Shown here piece by piece: positions 11,729 to 21,712 of a DNA stretch of 64,000 nt (position 1 is its first letter; every line of letters begins with the position of its first letter). The position numbers and the translations under genes were made by a program. Origin of the DNA: Venturia oleaginea (taxonomy: Eukaryota; Ascomycota; Dothideomycetes; Venturiales; Venturiaceae); contig JABMLP010000003.1 of NCBI GenBank assembly GCA_013176395.1, positions 1,674,001 to 1,738,000 of the forward strand, written 5' to 3'. The notes below the pieces were generated by a model that was not told the DNA's origin, made no database searches, and saw only the letters and a program-made list of their open reading frames with translations.

Positions 11729-12176
11729 TCAGGGATTTGTGTAAGGGTAGCCTGCTTTAGGATCGAAGCACTGGCTATCCCACTTACTCCTGCCCGTCTC
11801 GCACCATTTAGACATCTCGTTACCTCCAACAAAGCCATCATCTGGCCAAGTTGACTTAGCATATAGGTAGCAGTCTACTAGAATTAGTACCAGTATATGA
11901 GAATAGATATAGACAGTCTTACTGTTACTACAACCTTCAGGAGCGCCTTGACTTCTGAACCACGTTCCTGTCGATAAGACCAATCTGTCCGAATGGTTGG
12001 TTACGACTTCCTTGGTTTTATCGGGGGAGCAATGGCCTCCGCTGGAACAGCAGCAGAGGCGGTGTTTGCTGGCGTAGACTTTTAGGATACTATATACTAT
12101 TAGGTACTAAGGTAATCTAAAATAATTCGAGTTCGTTGTACCATAGAATTAAATTGAGGGCAATAGAGAGCTTCAT
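11729..12176 (-). CDS. Candidate small cysteine-rich, possibly secreted protein
   Basis: Assembled exons on the minus strand are 12176-12142, 12068-11923 and 11877-11729, giving 109 residues. The ATG has a good context (TCAAAATG) and opens with MKLSIALNLIL, a short hydrophobic start resembling a signal peptide, though shorter than usual. Intron 1 starts GTACAA and ends GCCAG. A second in-frame acceptor (TTCCAG, exon from 12041) would drop nine residues including a CCC triplet. Intron 2 is 45 bases (GTAAGA..TCTAG, with ACTAAT close to the acceptor) and keeps frame. Nine cysteines result with the first acceptor and six with the second. The C-terminal part is rich in Gly, Trp, Asp and Asn and ends GYPYTNP. 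No known domain is recognised. Function is unknown; secretion is an inference. Confidence 0.5.
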
Positions 12177-13157
12177 TTTGATGTAATGGGAGAAGATTAA
12201 GCGTTGAGATTGGATTTCGCTGGATGATCTTGTAGTTGGATTTGACTAAACAATCTTTGATCAGTCATTCGGGATTCAGGAGTACAACTGCTTTTTAAAT
12301 ATACTTACTTTCCCAATAGCCAAGAGAGCCTTAAGTCAAAAACAGTCGGATTCAATCCGTGCAAAGTTGCAGACGGGACTAGGGTAGCTTCGACAAGATC
12401 TGTTCGTGCTTTCAGCTGATTATATCTGACCGTGTACCCCTAAACTCGTCTGCAACTGCCGTGGATCTTGGGCTGTAGCCTGCAATACAACAGCACCTCT
12501 TGTCGTGGACACAGGCAGTCTGGACAATACTTATCATGCTTTGTACATCAACGTGCAAGGTCTCAGGGTTTTGATTGGCTGACTGAATGATTCTGAGAGC
12601 TCTCAGTAAAATATGTAGATCAGTTATTAAAGGCTTCCAGAACGGTCCAATCCGATTCCTTGGTCGTCTATGTATAACCTTGGCGTAGATTAAAATTGTG
12701 GGCGTTGCTCACTCATTTAGTCACTCAGCCAGTTAAAAAATCCCTTCCTTTGCACGTTGATGCACAAACCACAATAATACTATGTATAGATCTGGGCCAG
12801 ACGACCTTTCGATGTGTCCAATGTGGTTTGTCCCAAGACATTTGGATACTTCCTTTTCACAGAAGTCTTCTCCATCATGAGACTCAGACTCGGAACGCTT
12901 CGCGCCACGCATGGGCTTGGGTGACGAGGGCTTTCGTGGCTTTCTCTTCTCGATTATGGAAAGGGAGAACGTTGATTGTCACGGGTGCGATTTCGGACGA
13001 TGCGATTCTCTCACTGGTGATGGAGAGAAAAAAGAATGTCGGTGGTAACGCGACTTTGTCGCTGGAGGAAAAGGTACCGTTTGTAGACGCCGACGCTTCG
13101 ATGCACCTTTGGTTATGGCTTCCAGCTGTGTGAGACGTACCTGACGGCTCAATTTGG
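12177..13157. other. Intergenic, no supported gene
   Basis: Upstream region of the cysteine-rich gene and 3' sequence of the minus-strand inverted-repeat arm. A 145-codon plus-strand frame at 12696-13133 has no recognisable features and unusual composition; I do not call it. Confidence 0.45.
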
Positions 13158-13566
13158 GGCTGGAGAAAGAGAGCTGAGCTCATCGTCGTATCAGTGTGAT
13201 CGAGAGCTGCGCTCATCGCGACGGTCTGGACGGGTACTACGCTCGCTATTTCGAGAAAAATCCATCGAACTCGTCGAAGATTTGGCTATGGGTCCACGAA
13301 AGAGAAATGCAGTTCCAGGCTGGCAAGATCAGCGAAGGCTCTGGGAGCGTGTGGCAAGTCGATGATGTCTGTGAGTTGGAGCGGCCTTATTTATGATCAA
13401 GAATCCGAGAAGCTCTCCCGGTCATCATTTTGAAAGTTTAATTCATCATACTTGTCCTTCCCCTAGCCATATAATTGATATCCCAGGCCGGGGCTTCAAG
13501 ACGCGGTGAGCGCAGCTCCCGACCCAATCGTTACGAATTCGATGAGCGCAGCTCTCGTTCTCCGAC
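13158..13566. repeat. Inverted repeat of about 58 bases with 290-base spacer
   Basis: Arms are 13158-13216 (minus) and 13506-13566 (plus), about 80 percent alike apart from a 3-base gap. Each arm contains two copies of a motif close to ATGAGCGCAGCTCTCG, 33-36 bases apart, which reads MSAAL in frame. The spacer holds copy 2 of the 70-base element, so the layout resembles a bidirectional promoter between two diverging relatives. Confidence 0.7.
13357..13426 (+). repeat. 70-base direct repeat, copy 2
   Basis: Partner of 8505-8574. It ends about 80 bases before the plus-strand arm that opens the relic at 13506. Confidence 0.8.
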
Positions 13567-14115
13567 TACACACGGATCCCACCGACAGGCACAGAAACAC
13601 AGCCGCAGAATTAAAACAGAGCACTCTGACGACGGAGCCGAAAGGCCTCGAGCTCGACCACGAATCGAACGCGAAAAATCAAGGCAGAATTCGAGAATGA
13701 CGCCCAGTCCGATGGCTATTCCGACGACGAAATTGCCGAGGACGTCAACGAAGATGACGCCGCTTCCGAATACGATGCCGCCCATTGGAAGGAGGTATCC
13801 GAATCCGCTTATTCAGTCACCACCCGATGCTCCGTCTTTGAACGGCTGGGGCTTCCTCCGATGAAGATACCTTGTCGCTTCTCCGAATGCGCTACGGCCA
13901 CTTCGATTGTCAATGTTGTCGATAATCCGCGCACTCGTGGATTCTCTTCTTCATCTCGACAGACTTACCGATACTCACGGAAAGCGCATATACTTCCGAT
14001 ACTTACTGAGAGCAAATACACCCGCCGAGAGCAGACACACTCACCGAAATTTACCAAAAGCAGATGTCCTTACTTGAAGCAGACACCGTGCTCTCCGATA
14101 TCCTCGTGGTGAAAA
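13475..14115 (+). pseudogene. Relic of an unrecognised gene with acidic segment
   Basis: A basic Arg/Ser-rich frame from 13475 changes frame near 13680 into an acidic segment (SDGYSDDEIAEDVNEDDAAS followed by EYDAAHWKEV) that reads on to about 13900. Further helical-looking pieces (ADTLTEIYQKQMSLLEADTV) occur at about 14030-14100 in yet another frame. Composition suggests protein origin, but no uninterrupted frame exists. The family is not recognised. It lies directly downstream of repeat copy 2, as the 8768 relic lies downstream of copy 1. Confidence 0.35.
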
Positions 14116-15035
14116 GCATGATCCGAAGGTGAAACTTGATGCACCTGCCGTTCTGGCCAGCAAGACTTATGCTCTCTCATCAGAGGCAGCTTAAGGCTCA
14201 CGAACCGTTACGATCGCAATCGCATAATAGTAGTCAGTGCGGGCGCCACAGAGCACCCGAGAATTATCATTTCAAATTTGTGTTTACTAACGAGCAGCGT
14301 TCGTCCACACGAGGTAGGCAACGATATCCAAGCTCCAATACTCTTTGTAAGTGAAGTTCATGCGACACCGAACCTCCGAGACATGCAGTCGTCCGCATCC
14401 GAGTCACCTTTTCCTGACAGTAACGCCGATGGCAGCCCGAGCCTAGAACTCATACGCGAATGCGATAATTTGAACTCCAAGGAGCGGCACAGCTGAAATC
14501 GCAGTCCTGCCGTATATCCACGACTCGACTGTGGTAAACTGACCTATTGACTGTAGTGTGCTTGATACCGATTGCCATCATGGCACCAATCCGAGGCTTT
14601 GCCAATGATACCGCGTGATGGGGATGGACTTAGGGTATAACCCGGGATGGACTGAGGAGTACTGGCTACGAGGACGCTTCGTGTCAAGGTGGTCGGTAGG
14701 TAGCATAATAAAAATCAGAAAAGACTCGTTGTGCATAACAGACCTTGTTCATTTCCAGTCTCGAGGACTCCCAACAGTCCTTACCTATTTGACTTCTAAT
14801 ATCTTTACTCTTCAAGATACACCATCACTTTTCCATTTGGAACCTCAACGCCCACCATGTCCCCCCTTCCGTCAATAGAAGGAACACCCAACAAACAACA
14901 CAACACAATAACAAACCGTCAGCGCCCAAACAACCTCCCTCACAGCATCTAAACCCCTTCTTTCGAAGCTTCCGAAGGAGATGGAAGAAAATGACAGGAA
15001 CGCTCGAGAATCGATGCAAAGAAGTCACAAGAGAA
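14116..15035. other. Intergenic, no supported gene
   Basis: Only short frames. No repeats or RNA genes recognised. Confidence 0.45.
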
Positions 15036-16059
15036 TTACCAGATCTCGTTTGGCCCAAAACAAAAACAACGAATTGAACGACACATCTGCAAACAAAGAA
15101 CGAAAAGATGGAGAAAACAGCCAAAATTCATGTCAAGGATAGAAGATCCTTTCCAGTATGCATCACGTTGCACACATTGATCGGGTCTCCATGTGAGAAT
15201 AAGTCCCGTCCCAAACGAAATCCCAGCAACCATGTTCTCGTAGAGACACAGTGCCACAGCGTTGAGCGACATTGATTGCGGTAGCTGATAAGAATCCTTT
15301 ATCCAATGGAGTTTTCTCGGCAATCGAAGATGGACTGCGGTGACAGCGTGTTGCTACTGAACGTGCAATAGGAAGCGGCAAAAATGGAGGTAAAGAATAG
15401 AGAGATCGAACGACTCATACAAATTTGTTGACAGCAGGATGGATGAGAAGTAGGGCAAGCCACAATTGGAAAGCTGTTTTTGTCTGAGTGCGTCATGCTG
15501 TAGGCGCAGCACAACCGTCAGTTCAACGAAGAAAGATTTTAGCATTACATCAACAACTGCAGGCCCAGTTCCGAGATTCCCAACGTCGTGTCGCAGTCCT
15601 CGCTGTCTCCAAATCAAAGTCGACAACGTACCTGCTGAAAGGCATGCTGTGTACACGTTGGATATTAAGATGCAGCTTTTCAACTATCCGAATGGGCGGC
15701 TCGGTATCATCGCAAAGCGCGGTCACGGCATGGACAGGCAATATGCCGACCCAGGCATGACTGGAATAGAAGGAAGGCGGGGCCGTCAACTCGTTCCGCT
15801 CGTACCAGAACAGAGGCTCCAATATCAGGATTGACATGGATAAATGTCTGGTTATTCTCCCAATTTGAATCGCTGTCAATCCAGAGTTATCGATGTTGAA
15901 TTTGATGGTGAATGGTCTTTGGCTATGGAATGACATGATTTGAAGGCTGGCAACGGAAAATTGAGGTTTTGGAGAAGATGAATGACATAGGCAGGCATTG
16001 ATTGGTGAGCTCGTGTAGCTAATTACTGACTGTGGAAGAACCAAGACCAGCCCGCACAC
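15036..16059 (-). other. Coding-like minus-strand segment, gene model unresolved
   Basis: A minus-strand frame of 169 codons (16059-15550) contains a stretch from an internal ATG near 15936 that looks protein-like (ILPVHAVTALCDDTEPPIRI). A possible 45-base in-frame intron (GTACGA..TTCCAG) lies within it, and there is a GTACGT donor after the segment ending VHSMPFS. Further minus-strand frames follow to 15036. I could not find splice choices that join them into one protein, so this may be a gene with several introns, a relic, or chance. No family recognised. Confidence 0.25.
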
Positions 16060-16457
16060 ACGTGATAGTAGATTAGCAACAAAGAGAGGTTTCCGTCGAT
16101 TCTCATCTATTGAGGCGCTGAAAACTTGTTTTCTCAGTGTTGCTCAGTTCGTGCCGTTCGAATCCGACTCGCCTTTTTGCAGCGCCCATTCCTTGGATCC
16201 GTCAGAGATACGTTCTCTGCTCCCTTTTCTGCGACCATCGAAGATGCAGACGTTGTGACGTGCTTATTGGTTTTGCTATCATTTCCAACGAACGGCACGA
16301 AACTTGTTCAGACCGCGACTTTCGGAAGCAGTGGAATGTTGCACCTAGCAATTCGTCGGGTGTTCCTGCATTGATTGGAATCAAAAATAAATGTTCTTCC
16401 AGGAATCCGGACCGATCACCAACGCGTAACGGGTATCAATGCAAATGGACCAGGCCA

Positions 16458-18274
16458 TCAACCTCTATCACTCGAATCATCGCTTCCTTCATCTTCCAGC
16501 TCTTCATCACTATCGTCCTCATTGTCACTCGGCGTAGGCGCATTTTCGCTGCCGCTTTCTTCTTCCCCATCGTCATTTGACGAGTCCTCCGCGTCCTCCA
16601 TCTCCTCGTCCTCTCCAGTCTGTATACGACCCGCCTCTTGTCTATCTCTCATTTTTTGTTCCTCGGTCAGAACCTTGATTTCCTTTCTTTGCTCAGCCAG
16701 CTGTTTGAAGGAGATTGCCTGGGTCCGCTGCAGGGCAGCAATTGTTTTTTTCAGCTGTTCATTCTCTTGCTCGGCAGTCAATTCGACAGGCTTCCCCTTG
16801 GATTTTTTGCCCGAAGACGTGCCCAAATACATGAAGTCTGCTTCCTGTTCTTGTTCCTTCCCACTGGTGCCGGCGATGTTGGAGGAGCCAACTGGGATTT
16901 CACGCCATACCATTAGTTCGGCGAGTCCTTCGTCGAGCATACTTTCAGGAAAACAAGAGTGTGTGAGTGCTATCTCAAATTCGGATTTCGGGTTCTTCGA
17001 CGTAGTCTGCGGACGCTCCGTTGCTGAGTACTGTATTGATGGTAGCTGTCGAATAAGCTGTGCATTGAATGTGTAGTTGCCTGGAATCGTGCTGCCGTTT
17101 CCAGCGCTGCTGTCTTCTGTACCAATTCGTGGTTTCATCACAGTATGGACTCTGAATGGTCTTGCCTCTTGATTTGGAAACCCTCTCGGTGAAAGCATTA
17201 CCAAATTTGTGACAGGGCCTGGCAGTGTATTCAAGACCGAGCCGAATCTTCCCTTCGCAGTATCCCACGACACAATCTTGCCATTCTTGTGACCCGAAAG
17301 CAGTTGACTTCCATCGAAATTGAGACCCAGACTCAATCCTGCACCTAGCTCTTGTCCTTCCACGGTCCATAGATGCTCTTTCCCAGGTTGTATCGCGGTC
17401 TGTGAATGTGATTCGTCATACAGCGAATTCGTTGAGCCTGTAGAGGCGTATAGATCGACCAGTTGCACACTACCATCGTCGTAGGAGACATAGAATCCGC
17501 GATCGAGCGAGTCAAGTGCTAAAGCCCGAGGGACGTGTCCTAGCAAATATGTTCGCAATGCGGTTCCCTTGCGATGATTCCAGACTACAGCAGTCTGATC
17601 GGAGGATGTGCTAATGGCAATGTTCGCTTGACCATGGACATGACCGCAGGCAAGTGTAACTATTGCACTTCGGTGATTTGAAAGCGTGTGTATAGGAGCG
17701 CGGGGGTCTTCCTGAGCTGAAGAATACGACTTCGTGAATGAGAGGAGTGCATCAATGGACCAGACGTGGATGTTGCTGTCGGCGGAACCAGAGAGGAGGA
17801 AATCGGAGTAGGGATCGACGGCGAGGGAGGTGACCTGTTGGAGATGGCTTTGTGGAGTACTTGTCAACCGACCTGTGCAAATCTGATGTCTGTTAGAACA
17901 CGGTGGAAATGCTAGGGTGGTACTCTTCTTACCTCCCATAGCAGGATCCTTCCACTCTCAGTTCCGAGTATCAAGAGCGATTCGTCCTTTGCGAGGGCAA
18001 TGCAAGTTATTCGCTCGTTGAAGGGAATGGTCGCTTCTTGATTGCCCTTCTCTCGGTTGTAGACATTGATGACGGCTTTCTCTGCTTGCGCGGCGAATAC
18101 GTGCGTTTCGCTCACAGCCAGACACTGGTCTTTGGTTGCGCTTTTCTTGAAAAAACTTCGCTGGCCAGCAAGTGGTCGCAACTCGTGAACAAAAACACCG
18201 GCATCCTTTGTCACAGAGGTATTGGGGGCTTTTGCCGGCGCGGCTATCGAGGCTATGAAGTGCTCGGTGAGCAT
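16458..18274 (-). CDS. IPI3: WD40 protein Ipi3, Rix1 complex pre-rRNA processing factor
   Basis: Exons 18274-17933 and 17882-16458 (minus) give 588 residues, with one 50-base intron in phase 0. Ipi3 works with Rix1/Ipi2 and Ipi1 on pre-60S particles in the nucleoplasm, in ITS2 processing and DNA replication licensing. WD40 blades are visible across residues 1-330 (GTESGRILLWE, LLSGSADSNIHVWS, SSDQTAVVWNH, LLSGHKNGKIVSWD). A lysine/glutamate-rich helix (ENEQLKKTIAALQRTQAISF) comes next, then a very acidic Asp/Glu/Ser tail. The N-terminus MLTEHFIASI and the overall order match fungal Ipi3. The gene is intact. The annexin-related gene lies about 210 bases upstream on the same strand. Confidence 0.92.
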
Positions 18275-18487
18275 GGTAGTAACAAGAGACGTCGTTTCGC
18301 GATTGCGACTTTTTTCCTTGAGGCCGCAACTGCAGCGGAAGGTTTGATCCGTTTCCGTTTACCACATACGGGTGACAGAACACCAAGCGATATTTTTTTC
18401 ATAACCCGACCTTTCAAAGCTCTCATTTACTGATAGTATCCAAAAATCCACCAAAGAACTATAAAAACCTACAATCAAATCGGGTAT

Positions 18488-20645
18488 CTATCGAGCAGAC
18501 TCGCAAAGAACCAAGCAAAACTCCCTGAAATCATCCCCCCGGACATAATCTTCAACGTCCTCCTCCAAAAAGTGACCATACTTGTCTTTGTACTCTTCCT
18601 TAACACGCATAAAGTGCAGCCGTTCCCAATGGAGACGCACAAGTCGACTAATCAGTAGCTCGTAGCGATCCTTTTTGACCTTCTCCTTTACCACATCTCC
18701 TTTGGACGACTTGGGGTTGTCGTATTTGGTCTCAGTAGGAGCTAAATCGGACAGAGCGTGATTGAGCAGCATAGCATCTCTGGCTGGACGATTGATGACC
18801 CCATTGAGTATGTGTGCGACCACTTCTCCCTGTAAATCATATTAGCATAACACCCCAAACATCTCCCAATTGAAATCCACATACCACAAGATTGTGACTC
18901 TTTCTCAAGCAATCCTTGGCAAAATTGCCTTCGAACTTTCGTTCGTACGTCCTCAGACACTCTCGCAGGTGCACATCGCTTCTTTGAACCACAATCTCCA
19001 AGATCGCTGTCTCACCACCCTCCCGTCGTCTCAGCGCAGAATACATTGTGTCCACATCTCGATTTCGGTACTCGACTGGCCATACATCATTTTCTTCTTG
19101 TCTCCTCTCCTCTAGAGCCATAAGAACCGCCACGCGAAACTTGTCCGCTTTGAGCTCCTTATCCATGCATCGTACCAGATCGTCATTGTATCGCTTGTCC
19201 TTGAAAGAGTCCTTGATCTTACGAATCTCGGTATTTGTACGTCCCATAAGTGACTCGATCAACAATTCTCGGCGTGAAGAGTTGCTCTGGTACCAAAAGT
19301 TCGCCCAATAGCCCTCGCTCTCCCATCGCCCCAGAGCCGTGACATAACAGATCTTGCAGAAATTTCCTGTGGTCTTCAATTTGATATGCTTTGCAATATT
19401 AATGCCTCGACCCTGTATCTTACAGACCCGCTTGTATGCTGTTCGAAGCTCCAACACCTGATCATGGGACATGTTTGGCATGATATCGATCAGAATTTGG
19501 TTGTTTGGGTGGGATCGCGACAGTTCAGCGGCGATATCGTGCGCGTCTATTTCTGCCTGCTCATCGTACAATGTAACCGTTTTCTTCTTGGCCTTCTTCT
19601 CTTTAAAGTCGGGCGATCGAGAGTGTCTGCGTATGATACTAGCGCCACGGTGAATGGATGTCCTAGATACGCGAGGAGACAGCGGAGGGAGATCGTCTAT
19701 ATCATCGTCATAATCTCGGTCTCCCATCATCATCACCGATGGCATTGGTGACATAGACTGCCAGGTTCCTTTGTACGCTTCAAGAAGCGGGCTCGGTGGA
19801 GGCATCCCACCAGGGACTACGGTCTGTATATCTGGCCGATTTCCGCTCACAGAGAGGCGACTCATCCTAGATCCAAGACCACTAGGTGACGGGACTCGAA
19901 CATCTGCTGGTCTGCCATTGATTGAGCGAGCATGCGGGTGTAGATTACTGGGAGGGGATGGAGCTTTATGGCCACCAGGAGCAACCGCTTTCACAATCGC
20001 ACCAGGAGGAAGCTTAGACTGCTGAGGTTGAGATGGGGGAGGGGCCATATTCGCCTGATTGCCAGGCGGGGGAGCCATTGGAGGTGTAGGGCCCATCGGA
20101 GGCGGAGGCATCTCCATACTTTGAGGTAGTCCCTGAGCTGGTCCCTGAGGAGGAGGTGGTGGTCCAGGTTGATGATGTCCAGGAGTAGGAGGGTACTGTG
20201 GTTGTGGAGATTGCGTATAGCCTCGAGGACTCTGCGTATAGCCTTGCGGGCCTGGATACCTTCCAAGCAATGTAGGCTGCACCATCTGCGCGCTTGAATG
20301 CCTCGAATGCCGCACAGCTGGCGGCTGCTGTACGACAGGCTTTGCGCTGTACTGGAAGTTCTTGATGTCGGCATAATTGTAGCCTGCAGCACTCGGTGGT
20401 GCTCTGACGGCATGCGCTACCGGTACTGACGGCGCATTGTAGCCCCATTGTGGAGATGGAGTAAAAGTAGGCCCTCGGGACGCAGTAGAGGATGCTTTTT
20501 TGGATTTCGTTTTCTGCGATTTTGCGCGAGGAATATATCCAGGCCTTTCTTCGGGTGGAAGATCAGCGTAACCGCCCATGGTAATCTCATCTCCATCTGA
20601 ATCCTCCAACGCCGAAGAGTCCGAATGCCCATGGTGGTTCTGCAT
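18488..20645 (-). CDS. Annexin-related protein with long proline-rich N-terminus
   Basis: Exons 20645-18885 and 18829-18488 (minus) give 700 residues, with a 55-base intron in phase 0. The first 350 residues are low-complexity, rich in Pro, Gln, Ser and Gly. The C-terminal 330 are helical: repeats built like annexin repeats are seen (AELSRSHPNNQILIDIMPNM; IESLMGRTNTEIRKIKDSFK; AVLMALEERRQEENDVWPVE), and the last exon carries the end of repeat four. This matches the fungal annexin-like group with extended N-termini (ANXC4 type) from memory of the family. The type-2 calcium loop motif GxGT is not evident, so calcium-dependent membrane binding is uncertain. It shares its upstream region with the divergent gene at 21713. 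Confidence 0.75.
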
Positions 20646-21712
20646 CGTGTATGAAGCTGTAATCGAGGCTGATTATTGATTGAGGTGTGGAGGGGCAAGA
20701 TAAGAGATACGAACGTGGAACTACAGCCTTTGTTTGTCAACAAGTTAGCGCAGACGGAAAATCCGGGCAGCCATGTCTTACAGGTGGACGATCGTCTCTC
20801 GAGTGCGATGTTGAACGGGTTCGAGAATGAGAGCGAGAGCTTGATCTCTTCCGGCCAGGTCGATGGTCCGGTCTCAGGCTCATGGTTTGTGAGCTGATAG
20901 CTGACGGCTAGGTAGCGATAGACAGGCAGCTGTGCTTAGTAAAGCGAGAGTAGGCTGCAGAGCTGGGGAACTTGAAGAAGCTGTCAGACTAGGCACGCAC
21001 TAGATTAGCCGAAGCTTTGGGGGCCGTTTGAATGTTTCGGACTCCATATTGGTGAATAGTCTCCCTGGCACAGCGTCTTCATCATATGTTCAATAACGGC
21101 ATCCAAAAGACGTCTGGTCGATGAGAGGCCATGGAAGGAGCAAAGCATATGTCAGGTTCAGGCACTATATCAATTAACGCTACTTATGAGTATCCACTCA
21201 AAGTAGTTCGCCAAGCCGCAGGGCTGATGTGTAGGCTGAACCTTAAGCGCGTTATATGTTCGCACTTCAATGCTATGTATGGATGGTACAGATCAGTCTT
21301 GTCAACAGGAAGTCGAGATCAATATCGATAAATTTCTAGCAAGCCTCGAAGTGAAGCTTGCCAGACATCCGAGAGTCCATCTGTACGTGATTGCATTACA
21401 CGAATGACGGGGTCTCTGACGCACTGGAAGGGGTTGAGTGTATATGCTGATCAACATGAGAAGCAGTTGACAAAGTGGTTGATTTGTGGCTCTCGAGCAG
21501 CCACAGGGTTCTGCGGGGGAGTGTGACGGACGCCGTGGAGGGTTGACACCTCACACGTAAGGCAGGAATGGGTCCGCTTTTCTTCTCGTCTCATCTCATC
21601 CAACGCGTCCACAAAAGTATGCCATACTGTAAGATATTCATCCAGTCTCACGAGTACCGCATCGCATCGCATCGCATTTTCCTCTGTCCGCTTACATAAT
21701 TACATCATCACT
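20646..21712. promoter_or_regulatory. Divergent promoter region
   Basis: About 1.07 kb between the start codons of two outward-facing genes. It carries a short ATCGC tandem (four units, 21658-21677) close to the start of the plus-strand gene. No gene is supported inside. Confidence 0.5.

Noticed and set aside
12696..13133. 145-codon plus-strand frame
   Set aside because: Unusual composition, no family features, and it overlaps the opposite-strand inverted-repeat arm frame; likely chance.
8505..14115. An intact transposon
   Set aside because: No transposase, reverse transcriptase or integrase motifs, no terminal repeats of element type and no target-site duplication could be seen; only relics and short repeats.
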